64,000 nucleotides of DNA from JAGOUB01 sp964640945 (GTDB lineage: Bacteria; Patescibacteriota; Gracilibacteria; Peribacterales; Peribacteraceae). Below are positions 9,135 through 18,044 of the stretch, piece after piece (positions within the stretch are counted from its first letter, which is position 1; every line of letters begins with the position of its first letter). The position numbers and the translations under genes were made by a program. The DNA lies in assembly GCA_964640945.1 (NCBI GenBank), contig CAZXIV010000001.1, positions 131,466 through 195,465 on the forward strand, written 5' to 3'. Under the pieces are notes generated by a model. The model saw only the letters and a list, made by a program, of their open reading frames with translations. It was not told where the DNA came from and made no database searches.

Positions 9135-10337
9135 TTACTTTCTTTTTCCTGATTTAACACCATGTGCCTCAAGGCAATATTGACCCAAGCCAATTTTCTG
9201 AAGGCGTGAATGCACCACATTCAACGCAGCCATTTTGGAGCTAACAAACAGCACCCTCTTTTTTTCTGCGAGTGCATTGGCAATAATGCCTGTAATGGTC
9301 TGACTCTTGCCCGTGCCAGGCGGACCATGAATTACAACGTTTGCGCCTTGAGCAGCCAATGTAATTGCTCTTAACTGGCTTGAGTCAGCCTCGACGACAG
9401 GTATTGGGATTTGATCTGGAGTCTGCATTACGTCTAATTCATCATCAAGATTTACGCTTTCGATAGGATCTCCGCCTAGATGTGCAATTGCCTGAACTAA
9501 TGTGTTCTCTCTTGCTTGCCCATCAAGGGTCTTTAAATCTTGATAGATTGCGAGAGATTCAAAGCTGAAGATACCAAGCCAAGCTCTTTTAGTGACCTTC
9601 CAACCATTTACTTTCACCTGTTTTTCAATTGCTTCGAGAAAAGAATCAATTTTGTCAAAATCAAAATCCTCCGGCATTTCTGGTAGCTCAATTTCCTCTC
9701 GCTCTTTCAGATAATATCTAATGGCAGGATTCAGAATAATGTCTTCGTCTGCCATCTTGAGATCAAGTGCCTTACTTGCTCCTTTATATTCAAATTCACA
9801 TGGAATCATTACTAGTGGACTCTCTGATTTACCCATCATGGAATCTGCCCATTCAAGGCAGCCCATTGCTAAATACAAAGTGTTAACTCCACGTTCACTA
9901 AGAGTAAGTCGAGAGTTATCAAAGATTTTTCTAGTCTTACGTCTTAGGTCGCCAAGATTCTGGTAAATAAAATTGATGTCTCCTTCATGCAATACATATT
10001 CCTCTTCGGTACTAACGGTAGGATCTTCCTCTAATGAGATTTTTTTCGCCTTCTTCTGAACAAAAGGCATTTTGATCGAGTCGCCATCCGATAGCAGCGT
10101 CTTAAGGATTTTATTGAGATTCGCAGATTCAACTTCAAGCTTTGCAGCTCGTGACCGATTTAATCCAAGGAGTGGATTTGATTTTGAGACATCAATGAGT
10201 CTCTCTTGCCATCTTTTTAGGATTGCCCCTAATTGTTCAGGAATTGATTTTCCGATGCCTGGCATAAGTGGGATTTTAGCTAAGAATGATGGATTTTGGA
10301 ACATATTGTTTGCACTCGCCAAAATCAGGCCAGACAC
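9135..10337 (-). CDS. Superfamily I helicase, N-terminal part (DUF4011 and Walker A)
   Basis: 400 residues from a GTG; ATG codons at 10304 and 10265 are alternatives. ILKRWQERLIDVSKSNPLLGL is the start of the DUF4011 domain. Walker A is GPPGTGKSQT (about residue 340), followed by KRVLFVSSKMAALNVV. The frame stops at 9135-9137 just after a run of five T (plus strand, 9143-9147). Reading the minus strand one base back there continues directly into the next ORF with KKKVIDELKRSLEL, the expected family continuation. The run is an obvious site for a mutation, a sequencing indel or -1 slippage. The gene begins 19 bp after the TPR-like gene and is probably co-transcribed with it. Confidence 0.75.
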   Translation of the reverse strand: MSGLILASANNMFQNPSFLAKIPLMPGIGKSIPEQLGAILKRWQERLIDVSKSNPLLGLNRSRAAKLEVESANLNKILKTLLSDGDSIKMPFVQKKAKKISLEEDPTVSTEEEYVLHEGDINFIYQNLGDLRRKTRKIFDNSRLTLSERGVNTLYLAMGCLEWADSMMGKSESPLVMIPCEFEYKGASKALDLKMADEDIILNPAIRYYLKEREEIELPEMPEDFDFDKIDSFLEAIEKQVKVNGWKVTKRAWLGIFSFESLAIYQDLKTLDGQARENTLVQAIAHLGGDPIESVNLDDELDVMQTPDQIPIPVVEADSSQLRAITLAAQGANVVIHGPPGTGKSQTITGIIANALAEKKRVLFVSSKMAALNVVHSRLQKIGLGQYCLEAHGVKSGKRK

Positions 10338-10356
10338 AAAGAGTGGTCGAGCTGAT

Positions 10357-11088
10357 TCAATGTCGTTTGTAAGGCTTTATATTCAAATCGAGAATTTTTT
10401 TCTGCCATTTAGAAGCGGCAGCAGTGTTCCCGTTTGCCTCTTCTTTTTCTGCCATTTTTTGGAAAGCTGATCTGGCATCACCTAGAAAGCCCGGAGGGAC
10501 GTTTTTCCATTCTGACGTACTTCTCTTTGTCCTAGCCAATACATCTTCTGCAATTTTTGAGGCTGCTTCCGCTTCATCTCTATCAAGAAAAAGCTCGAGG
10601 TACGCACAGAAGCATGGCTCATAATCGTCGGTATTGTCGTAGACAAATTTTAAGTACTTTTCTGCCTGTTCAAAGTCTCTAACTTTGTAATCCATAAGAA
10701 GCATGGCTAAATCACTCGCAATGCTGATCTGATCTAGGTATGCGGAATTGTGCTTATTCTCAGATGGCAGCAAGACAGGAAGTTCAGATTTAGATTTTTC
10801 AAAGGCTTCCTTGAATCGATGAATAGCTTTTTCGAGGTATAACTTTTTCTCCTCTCCTTTCACATGCCATGCTGTGTAATTACGCCAACCAATGCCAAGC
10901 CAATACAGAAGTCGAGCACCGGTTTTCGAGTGAAGATGTTTTTCTGTAGAAAGCAGAGTTTTCTCCATTAAGTTCTTGTCTCGATTGTTGGAGACACCAA
11001 TGCCGAAACAAGCAACATCCATAATCGCATGTATTGCCGCATCTTCATTGTTGTTAGCCGAGGAGTTGAAAAATGAAAAAATGCTCAT
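10357..11088 (-). CDS. Hypothetical helical (TPR-like) protein
   Basis: 243 residues, predicted almost entirely helical, with repeated patterns of aromatic and small residues (YLEKAIHRFKEAFEKS, FEQAEKYLKFVYDN, KIAEDVLARTKRS) like tetratricopeptide repeats. No signal peptide or membrane span. It is the first gene of a two-gene unit with the giant helicase and the gene nearest to tRNA-Gln. A scaffold or sensor role for the helicase is only a guess. Confidence 0.55.
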   Translation of the reverse strand: MSIFSFFNSSANNNEDAAIHAIMDVACFGIGVSNNRDKNLMEKTLLSTEKHLHSKTGARLLYWLGIGWRNYTAWHVKGEEKKLYLEKAIHRFKEAFEKSKSELPVLLPSENKHNSAYLDQISIASDLAMLLMDYKVRDFEQAEKYLKFVYDNTDDYEPCFCAYLELFLDRDEAEAASKIAEDVLARTKRSTSEWKNVPPGFLGDARSAFQKMAEKEEANGNTAAASKWQKKILDLNIKPYKRH

Positions 11089-11178
11089 ACAAAAAATCTA
11101 AAGCGAATCATACATTTATAGGGACTAGCTGTATTCAAGAATTTGTAGCGTATAGGCACCACGGTCGGGTGCCCATGT

Positions 11179-11253
<75 letters not shown>

Positions 11254-11266
11254 AGGTCTGAATGCC

Positions 11267-11272
11267 AGTATA
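11267..11272 (-). promoter_or_regulatory. Probable -10 element of tRNA-Gln
   Basis: TATACT on the minus strand, 13 bases before the tRNA 5' end. A TGACGG hexamer lies about 16 bp further upstream as a possible -35. Confidence 0.45.
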
Positions 11273-11499
11273 GCAGGCTTTTTGGCCTCCGTCAGCCGTG
11301 CCGGTCGGTCGGTGTCCCTGTTGGTCGCTGCTGCTCCTTATATAGGATGAAAGAGGCACCGGCTTCGGCGAGGTCTGGTATTCTTGGTAAAAGCGTCTGA
11401 AAGTGCCATAATACTGCGAAAATTTCCGTGTCGAGTATACTTGACAATTTATCAATAATTGTGCACGATGATCTGCCAATGGTTTCCCCTGTCTCTTTT

Positions 11500-13434
11500 A
11501 TGACTCCCTCCCGGTTTCTCGGTTCCAGCCTCATCGCCGCTGTCCTCCTCTTGAGTGGCACGGCCACGGCCTCCGCCGCCGACATCAGTCTGGCGGTCAG
11601 CGGTCCGACCTCGGTCGATCGCGGTCAGACCTACACCTATAATCTAACGGTTCGTAATAACGAATCCGCCACGTTTGGTGATTTTAACGTCGTCTACAAC
11701 ATCAATGGTGCTGGCGGTATTCTCGCCCACACCACGTACCAGAGCACCAGCCGCAGCTGCACCGTGAGTAACGGCAGCACCGTCACGTGTGGCGGCTTTA
11801 CGCTGAGCGGTTACCAAGAGCAGAGCTTTACTGTCACCGTGCGTGTGAACGACAACGCTACCTGCAGCAGCACGATCGATTTTATCGGGAGCATCATCTA
11901 CACCGGTATCAGCCAGGCGTCGCGCTGGAGCAATACCGCCCGTGCCATGGTGAACTGCGGCACCACTTCCAGTTCCTCAAGCTCGTCGATCAATAACGGC
12001 GCATACGTCGACCTCTCCATTACTCAGAGCGGTCCCACCTCGGTAAACCGCGGCAATTCGCCCCGCTACACCCTGACGGCCTACAACGCCGGCAACGCTA
12101 CGGCCAACGATGTCGTCATCAGCACCACTATTCCGAACGGACTCATCTTCCAATCGTCGCTCAGCACCTCCGGCTGCTACCAGAGCGGCAACAACGTCTA
12201 CTGTCCCGTCGGCTCCATCGCCGCCGGCGCTAACCGCAGTGTCGACGTGACCTACAGCATGCCCGATAGCGCCTACAACTGTAACGACAGCTATGTGCAC
12301 CGCGGCTACGTCTCCACATCGAGCTCGGAGACGAACGGCAACAACAACTCCACTTCGCTGACGTCGAGCGTTACGTGCGGCAACTCCGGCAACAACAACT
12401 CGCCGCGCGGCTGTGTGGATATTGAGTCGACAATCTACGACCTCTCGGGCCGCGAGATCGATAACCCGGGCTTTACCGTCAGCCTGAGTAACGGTGCCCG
12501 CATCACCACCGATCGTGACGGCCGCGGCCGCTTCAACGACGTGCCGGTGGGTAGCTACAACGTCACTATCTCGCTCTATTCCAACTATAACTTGGATTCG
12601 CAGAGCCCGAACAACGGCAACATCTACGTGGATGACTCCGGCTGCGAGCGCGTGTACTTCCGCATCATTAGTCGTACCAACAGCCCCTACAACAACCGCG
12701 CCCAGTGTGAGGATGGCATCGATAACGACGGTGACCGTCGTTACGACTACGGCGGTGACACGGGCTGTTCGAGTTATAGCGACAACAGCGAATACGACTC
12801 GTCCAACGGTACCTACAGCAGTTACTCGAGCCGTCCGACGACCACCTACTACAATAACTCCAGCCGGGCGACCACGTACTACAACACCGACCCGTACGTC
12901 GCCCAGGTGCAGAACTACGCCAATAACAACCGCCGCGGCGGCGTTACCATCGACAAGCGCGTCGACCGCCTCGAAGTGCTGCCTGGAGGCACGGTGGCCT
13001 ACACCATCACCATCCGCAACAACGGTACGGCCAACGTGCGCGATGTCGAACTGGAGGATCGTTACGACACCCGCATGCGCGTCATCTCCCTGACGCAGGA
13101 TGGCCGTGTGGGCGGTGGCCGTGTGATCTGGAACCTCGGCACCATTGCGGCCGGTGGCACCAAGACAGTACGCGTCCGCATGCAGCTTGATGGTTCCCTC
13201 CGTATGGGCGATTACCTCACCAATAACGCCACGGCCCGCGGCAGCTTCGGCACCGTGAACGACAGTGCCTCGGTGCGCGTTGTTTCTCAGTTGCCGGCGA
13301 CCGGCTTCGATCTCGATTCCCTCTTCGGCGGATCAACCCCGTCGGCTGCCTTGCCGATCGCGACTCTGGCTCTGCTCGGGTTGGCTGGTGCGGGCATGGG
13401 TGCCGGTGGTGCCTTTGGCCGCCGCTTCCTCTAA
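11500..13434 (+). CDS. LPATG-anchored surface protein with DUF11 repeats
   Basis: 644 residues from the ATG at 11500, which directly precedes a signal peptide (hydrophobic SSLIAAVLLLSG, then cleavage near ASA-ADI). Three DUF11-type beta domains start near SLAVSGPTSVDRGQTYTYN, SITQSGPTSVNRGNSPRYT and TIDKRVDRLEVLPGGTVAYT. Between them is a SdrD-B-like segment (CVDIESTIYDLSGREI) and a CEDGIDNDGD calcium-binding-like loop. A Ser/Asn/Tyr-rich linker follows. The C-terminus has QLPATG, a hydrophobic segment and a terminal RR, a sortase sorting signal. Cell-wall display is therefore likely. No sortase gene lies in the window. A terminator follows. Confidence 0.85.
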   Translation: MTPSRFLGSSLIAAVLLLSGTATASAADISLAVSGPTSVDRGQTYTYNLTVRNNESATFGDFNVVYNINGAGGILAHTTYQSTSRSCTVSNGSTVTCGGFTLSGYQEQSFTVTVRVNDNATCSSTIDFIGSIIYTGISQASRWSNTARAMVNCGTTSSSSSSSINNGAYVDLSITQSGPTSVNRGNSPRYTLTAYNAGNATANDVVISTTIPNGLIFQSSLSTSGCYQSGNNVYCPVGSIAAGANRSVDVTYSMPDSAYNCNDSYVHRGYVSTSSSETNGNNNSTSLTSSVTCGNSGNNNSPRGCVDIESTIYDLSGREIDNPGFTVSLSNGARITTDRDGRGRFNDVPVGSYNVTISLYSNYNLDSQSPNNGNIYVDDSGCERVYFRIISRTNSPYNNRAQCEDGIDNDGDRRYDYGGDTGCSSYSDNSEYDSSNGTYSSYSSRPTTTYYNNSSRATTYYNTDPYVAQVQNYANNNRRGGVTIDKRVDRLEVLPGGTVAYTITIRNNGTANVRDVELEDRYDTRMRVISLTQDGRVGGGRVIWNLGTIAAGGTKTVRVRMQLDGSLRMGDYLTNNATARGSFGTVNDSASVRVVSQLPATGFDLDSLFGGSTPSAALPIATLALLGLAGAGMGAGGAFGRRFL

Positions 13435-13461
13435 GCCGTTCTTTCCATCGCTTAATGAATC

Positions 13462-13485
13462 AGGCCCGTAAGGGCCTTTTTCTTG
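13462..13485 (+). terminator. Rho-independent terminator of the LPATG protein gene
   Basis: AGGCCC-GTAA-GGGCCT stem followed by TTTTTCTT. Confidence 0.85.
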
Positions 13486-13553
13486 TTGTCTTTGTATCAC
13501 CACCGAATAATCAACGGCACGTGCTCGGCAGGCAGGGTAGAATCACCTCGAGG

Positions 13554-13630
13554 GGGCGGTTAGCTCAGTTGGTCAGAGCATCGAGCTTACACCTCGAGGG
13601 TCACAGGTTCGAACCCTGTACCGCCCACCA
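13554..13630 (+). tRNA. tRNA-Val (TAC anticodon)
   Basis: Acceptor GGGCGGT pairs with ACCGCCC, discriminator A, encoded CCA. Anticodon loop CTTACAC gives TAC (GTA codon). T-loop TTCGAAC and D-arm GCTC/GAGC are intact. Confidence 0.95.
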
Positions 13631-13637
13631 CCACAAT

Positions 13638-13668
13638 AAAAAACCGTCCGACCACAAGGGTCGGACGG
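13638..13668 (-). terminator. Terminator of the minus-strand membrane protein gene
   Basis: CCGTCCGACC/GGTCGGACGG ten-bp stem. On the minus strand it is followed by a T-run (AAAAAA at 13638-13643 on the plus strand, broken by no other base). Confidence 0.8.
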
Positions 13669-13688
13669 CGAGGAATGGAACGTGGGGC

Positions 13689-14099
13689 TCAGGCCGCCAA
13701 TGGAGGCGCGACGGTCTTCTCAGTATGGCCGTAACTTGCCGCCAGCGACAGGATGAACACGATCAGCGGCGCGAGCATGAGCGGTTCGAACAGCTGGCCG
13801 TGGCCGACCGCGAGAGCCACGATCAGGGTGCAGAGCGCACTCAGGATGATGGTCGAAGCCGAGGCCAAGCCCAGCAAGAAGCCGCTGATGCCTTTCTTGG
13901 CCGAAGCCCAGAGCAGCAGGATGCCCATGGTCGGGCACAGGATGCCGTAGACGGCCAGGAATAGGGACCCAAAGACACGTTGCGAGGCGGGCTGCCAGGG
14001 ACCGATGATCGGTTCCTCGACTAGGAACACGGCCATACCGAGTACTTCGCCGGTGGCGAAGAGCCAGGCGGCCAGCCAGAAACAGCTGCGAGACGTCAT
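13689..14099 (-). CDS. Small integral membrane protein, four predicted spans
   Basis: 136 residues with hydrophobic segments at about 5-27, 40-63, 70-95 and 100-125, short charged loops and a C-terminal tail; no recognised family. The start is supported by a strong Shine-Dalgarno GGAGG 6 nt before the ATG at 14099. An overlapping frame from 14142 is GC-skewed and non-hydrophobic, so it was rejected. Single gene with its own terminator. Confidence 0.7.
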   Translation of the reverse strand: MTSRSCFWLAAWLFATGEVLGMAVFLVEEPIIGPWQPASQRVFGSLFLAVYGILCPTMGILLLWASAKKGISGFLLGLASASTIILSALCTLIVALAVGHGQLFEPLMLAPLIVFILSLAASYGHTEKTVAPPLAA

Positions 14100-14281
14100 G
14101 AGATCCTCCGAATGTTGCGTGAGAAAGTTCAGGTGCGACCAAGCCGACCGCGTCGGCAGGATTTGGTCCGCGCCGATGCTAGCACGGAGCCTTGACGTGT
14201 AAAGAAGAATAGATGCTGGCGATCCGTTCCTCTCCTCCCGAGGGGCCTACTTGGGCCGTTGCCAGCGGACGCCTGGAGGCC

Positions 14282-14287
14282 TAGAAT
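14282..14287 (+). promoter_or_regulatory. -10-like element 6 nt before secG
   Basis: TAGAAT ends 6 nt before the secG ATG, so transcription would start at or near the start codon (leaderless mRNA). This spacing recurs at six other starts in the window. Confidence 0.5.
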
Positions 14288-14293
14288 CCCTTC

Positions 14294-14512
14294 ATGAATA
14301 CCATTCTCATGTCCATCGAGGTGGTGGTCGCCATCCTCCTCTCCCTGTCGATTCTCATCCAGCAGCGCGCCTCGGGCCTCTCCCAAAGCATGGGTGGCAG
14401 CGGCGTGACCTACGCCCAGCGCCGTGGCGCCGAGAAAGTTCTCTTTCAGGCCTCAGTGGTGCTGGGAGTGCTCTTCTTTGCTATCCCGGTTTTGCAGTGG
14501 TTCGTCGTCTAA
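14294..14512 (+). CDS. secG: Preprotein translocase subunit SecG
   Basis: 72 residues with two membrane spans (about 5-22 and 50-70) separated by the conserved loop QQRASGLSQSMGGSG, which is the SecG signature. It assists SecYEG in protein export across the cytoplasmic membrane. The stop codon TAA is immediately followed by the ATG of the peptide-binding protein gene with no spacer, so the two form an operon with coupled translation. A TAGAAT hexamer sits 6 nt upstream. Confidence 0.93.
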   Translation: MNTILMSIEVVVAILLSLSILIQQRASGLSQSMGGSGVTYAQRRGAEKVLFQASVVLGVLFFAIPVLQWFVV

Positions 14513-16783
14513 ATGCGGCGCGTCCTCCTGTCGCTGTTTTCCGTGTCCAGTCGCTTCCAAGCCTGGGTAATTGCGATCTGCGCCTTGGCCTTCATCGGGA
14601 GCCTCGCCGGACTTCTCTACCGGTTCTGGCTGGATAGCACCGTCCTGGTACCAGCACGGGGCGGCACGTACATTGAGGGCTCCGTGGGCGAAGCGCTGCC
14701 GTGGAATCCCTGGTTTACGCTGCAGAATGACGTAAACCGCGATGTCGTCTCGCTCGTTTTCTCGGGTCTGCTCCAGTACGACCCGGCCACGCGCGAGGTG
14801 GTGGACGATCTTGGCAGCCTCTCGGCTTCCGAGGACGGCAAGGTGTACACGGTCACGCTCCACGACAATCTCTTCTGGCACGACACGACCGCCGACAGCC
14901 CGCACCCCGTTACGGCTGACGACATTCTCTTTACGTTCCAGACGGTTCAGGATCCGGCTTTCCCCAATCCCCCGCTGCGTGAGAATTTCGCCGGCGTGGA
15001 GATGAAGAAGGTGAACGACCGGACCGTCACCTTCACCCTCGACGAGCCCTACGCCTACTTCCCCACTAATCTCACCTTCGGACTTTTGCCTAAGCGCTCC
15101 TTTGAGGGCATCCCTGTGTCGCGCCTTGAGAGTACTTCGACCGACTTCGGTCTCCGCCCGGTGGGCGCCGGCCCGTACCGTTTGAAGAGCTTTGTGCAGA
15201 CGGATCTCAGCAGCGAGGTGACGCTCGAGAAATTTGCGCGGCCCTTGCCGGAGCAATATCGCCTGGAGCGCGTCATCTTCCGCGTCTTTCCCGATTACCT
15301 CTCGCTCCTCTCGGACCTGGGCAACCTCGATGCCATCCGCATTGTCCCCCAGAGTGAGGACGGCCGTCCCATCATTCCGAATAACTTCCAAGCGCGCACC
15401 TACTCGCTTCCGCAGTACGTGGCGCTGTTCTTTAACCTCGATCACCGCATCGTTGCCGATCCAAAGCTGCGTCTCGGTTTGCAGCTCGGCACGAACAAGC
15501 AAGATATTGCCGATACCGTAAAGAATGCGACCATCGTCGATACTCCCCTGCTTGAGATCGACACCTCCGACTGGCGCTACCAGTTCGATGCCGCCGCTGC
15601 CCAGGGCTCACTCTACGAGTCGCAATGGTACTTTCCCGAGAAGATCCGCCTGCAGGCTTTGCTGGAGAAGCGTGAGACCAACCTGGCCGGCGCCCTCAAG
15701 GTGCCGCCCGTCGTCTTGCTGGCCACCGGCAGCACCCTCGCGCTCACGGGCGATTTCGCCGCGGTTGGTCCCAAGCCGCGCGTCAACGGCGTACGTGTCC
15801 TCACGGGCACCAGCTCGGGCCAATGGGTGGCCACCCTCCCCACCGAGCGCGGCGCCACCGGGGCACTCTTACCTGGCGATAACCTGGTGCGCATCACCAA
15901 TGAGGACGGCCGCATTCTCGACTCGGCTTCACTCTTCCGCGCGACCGACGAGGCCACCTTCCAGCGGGCCCAGGTGGAGCAGGCGCTGGTGGAGCGCTTT
16001 GTCGCCTCGCGAGCCGGTAGTGACAACATCACCGCCGCCGATCTCACACTGGACGCAGGCTTCCTGCGTAAACGCCAAGCAGCCGATACCATTGGCATTC
16101 GCGAAAATGCTGACGGGCGGGCGCTGAAGTTGATCCTCCTCACCAGTCCTTCACCACCGGTGTACAAGACGGTGGCCGAACGCGTGGCCAAACAGTGGCG
16201 CGAGCTCGGCGTCGAAGTGGCGGTCGAAGTGCCAGCCACCCGCGCTGAGTTTGAGGCTCGCCTCCTGCGCCGCCAGTACGATGTGTTGCTCTACGGGCAA
16301 TCACTGCTCAATAACCTGGACGCCTATCCCTATTGGCACAGCAGCGATGTGCAGAAGCAAACCGACAACGAGAACGACTTGCGCCTCGACGCCTATAACC
16401 TCTCCCAGTACGTCTCGCCCGAAGCCGACCGCCTGCTCGAGAAAGTGCGCGGCACCAAAGATGACGATGAGCGCCTGCGCTCCATTGCCGCTTTACGCGA
16501 GGTGCTCAAGCGCGACGCGCCCGCTATCGTCCTTTACACCCCCATCTACACCTACGCCCACCGCGACGACCTCCGGGGCGTGGACTTGGGCCACCTCTCC
16601 ATGCACGCCGACCGCATGCACAGCTTATCTCGTTGGTACGTGCGGCAAGAAAGAGTATTTCGACCTGGTTTTGGCTGGGTGTCATTCTTTTCCTGGTTGG
16701 GCGGATATCTGAACGGTAAGGAGGAGCCAGCTCCGGCGTCTTCAGGGTCCGGGTCGTTCCCGTTCGACGACTCTGACCTTTGA
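14513..16783 (+). CDS. Family 5 extracellular solute-binding protein (oligopeptide/nickel type) with inserted domain
   Basis: 756 residues. An N-terminal membrane anchor (about 15-38) is followed by the family-5 binding-protein fold: GGTYIEGSVGEALPWNPWF, DVVSLVFSGLLQYD, VTLHDNLFWHD..PVTADDILFTFQ, and late YDVLLYGQ...YPYWHSS. Near residues 390-480 there is a beta-rich insertion (PPVVLLATGSTLALTG to ITNEDGRILDSAS) that is not part of the usual fold and resembles an Ig/IPT-like module. There is no lipobox, and the C-terminus ends in an acidic Ser-rich tail. No permease or ATPase gene is adjacent. It starts directly after secG. In CPR genomes such orphan binding proteins are common; the ligand is unknown. 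Confidence 0.85.
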   Translation: MRRVLLSLFSVSSRFQAWVIAICALAFIGSLAGLLYRFWLDSTVLVPARGGTYIEGSVGEALPWNPWFTLQNDVNRDVVSLVFSGLLQYDPATREVVDDLGSLSASEDGKVYTVTLHDNLFWHDTTADSPHPVTADDILFTFQTVQDPAFPNPPLRENFAGVEMKKVNDRTVTFTLDEPYAYFPTNLTFGLLPKRSFEGIPVSRLESTSTDFGLRPVGAGPYRLKSFVQTDLSSEVTLEKFARPLPEQYRLERVIFRVFPDYLSLLSDLGNLDAIRIVPQSEDGRPIIPNNFQARTYSLPQYVALFFNLDHRIVADPKLRLGLQLGTNKQDIADTVKNATIVDTPLLEIDTSDWRYQFDAAAAQGSLYESQWYFPEKIRLQALLEKRETNLAGALKVPPVVLLATGSTLALTGDFAAVGPKPRVNGVRVLTGTSSGQWVATLPTERGATGALLPGDNLVRITNEDGRILDSASLFRATDEATFQRAQVEQALVERFVASRAGSDNITAADLTLDAGFLRKRQAADTIGIRENADGRALKLILLTSPSPPVYKTVAERVAKQWRELGVEVAVEVPATRAEFEARLLRRQYDVLLYGQSLLNNLDAYPYWHSSDVQKQTDNENDLRLDAYNLSQYVSPEADRLLEKVRGTKDDDERLRSIAALREVLKRDAPAIVLYTPIYTYAHRDDLRGVDLGHLSMHADRMHSLSRWYVRQERVFRPGFGWVSFFSWLGGYLNGKEEPAPASSGSGSFPFDDSDL

Positions 16784-16869
16784 TCCGGTGAGAAACAGCT
16801 TGGCGCACAAGGAAAAGAGGATTGACCCGCCTTGCGTAGATCAGTAAAATGGACGGGCTTAATTACGTC

Positions 16870-17322
16870 ATGGAAGTACTTCTCCTCCAAAACGTGGCAA
16901 AACTGGGAAAGAAAGATGACCTCCTGGTCGTCGGGGATGGCTTTGCCCTCAATTACCTGCTGCCGACGCGGCAGGCCATCGTTGCGACTCCGCTTGTCCG
17001 CCGTCGCTACGCTGAGCGCATCCGCAGCCGCGCCGAGGAACGCGAGGTGGAGAAGAGCAGCCAAGAAGGTGCTGCCAAGGCCCTCTCCGGCAAGGTTTTG
17101 ACGTTCAAGAAGAAAGTGACGAAGACGGGCAAGCTCTACGCCGCCATTTCCGAGAAGGTTCTCTCCGAGGCCCTCCGCGACCAGCACAAGATGGACATCT
17201 TGGCCGCCGACATCGAGATCGGCCAGCCGATCAAGTCCGTGGGCAAGAGCGAGATCATGGTGCGCATGGGCGGCCAGAAGCTGCCGGTGAGCGTCGTGGT
17301 TGAGGCCGAGGCTGGAGAGTAA
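16870..17322 (+). CDS. rplI: Ribosomal protein bL9
   Basis: 150 residues from the ATG at 16870 (MEVLLLQNVAKLGKKDDLLVV), matching the invariant bL9 start; an in-frame ATG at 16849 would add seven atypical residues. The N-terminal rRNA-binding domain (GFALNYLLPTRQAIVAT) is joined by a lysine/glutamate-rich helix to the C-terminal domain (KLYAAISEKVLSEAL). TAAAAT at 16846 could serve as a -10. bL9 is missing from some CPR lineages, so its presence is of some taxonomic use. Confidence 0.93.
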   Translation: MEVLLLQNVAKLGKKDDLLVVGDGFALNYLLPTRQAIVATPLVRRRYAERIRSRAEEREVEKSSQEGAAKALSGKVLTFKKKVTKTGKLYAAISEKVLSEALRDQHKMDILAADIEIGQPIKSVGKSEIMVRMGGQKLPVSVVVEAEAGE

Positions 17323-17369
17323 TTAGTGATTCCAATTGCCATTCGTTAAAGAATAGGCATTCTTTTGAT

Positions 17370-18044
17370 ATGTCTAAAAATGATGATGATCCATCATTGG
17401 AGCAGGCTTTGCAGGTCGTAGCAGCAGGTACAACTCTTGCAAAAAAGCTTGTTTCGGGCGATTTCTCAGGCCTATTACAGACATTTTCAAATGTCGTACA
17501 GGATTCCTTAAAAGCTGACTTTTTTTCAGCGTTTATAAATGAAAGAGAGCGTCTAATTAAAGAAGGAAAGTCCTCAGTAAATTTTGGAGCAACTGATATT
17601 GGAAAACTTTGTTTGTTAGAATTGATGGATGCACTTTCTGAAGGTTTACCAGATAAAGGACGCTTTGATGCATTGAAGGCTCTTTATTTTAAGGCAGCGG
17701 ATGTTTCCAGCGATGAAGCCCAGCAAGCTCGAGTTCTTCAATTAATGAAGGCCTGCAGAACCCTAGATTCCTCAGAGATTCTTATTCTTAGAACAAGCTT
17801 TAATATTTATAAAAATCATCCTGCAACTTCATTGAATAGTGATGCTCAAAGATGGCCGGAAAATATTGAAGCTGCCTCTGAAGGCTTATTAACAGCAGGA
17901 ATTGTAGAACTATATGAAAATCGTTTAATTGATAAAGGTATCATTACTGAGAGGGTGTATCCCGACAAATCAGGTTATTCACGCGGTTCTTTTATGAGGC
18001 TTACAAGGTTGGGCATTGAACTTGGAACCATGCTTCAGTTATGA
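17370..18044 (+). CDS. Hypothetical AT-rich protein
   Basis: 224 residues, soluble, mostly helical, rich in Lys, Glu and Leu; no family recognised. Codon use is clearly AT-richer than rplI before it and the NUDIX gene after it, which suggests horizontal transfer. Its stop overlaps the NUDIX ATG (ATGA). The N-terminal QALQVVAAGTTLAKKLVSGD segment loosely recalls Abi-alpha-type proteins, but this is not a firm match. Confidence 0.6.
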   Translation: MSKNDDDPSLEQALQVVAAGTTLAKKLVSGDFSGLLQTFSNVVQDSLKADFFSAFINERERLIKEGKSSVNFGATDIGKLCLLELMDALSEGLPDKGRFDALKALYFKAADVSSDEAQQARVLQLMKACRTLDSSEILILRTSFNIYKNHPATSLNSDAQRWPENIEAASEGLLTAGIVELYENRLIDKGIITERVYPDKSGYSRGSFMRLTRLGIELGTMLQL

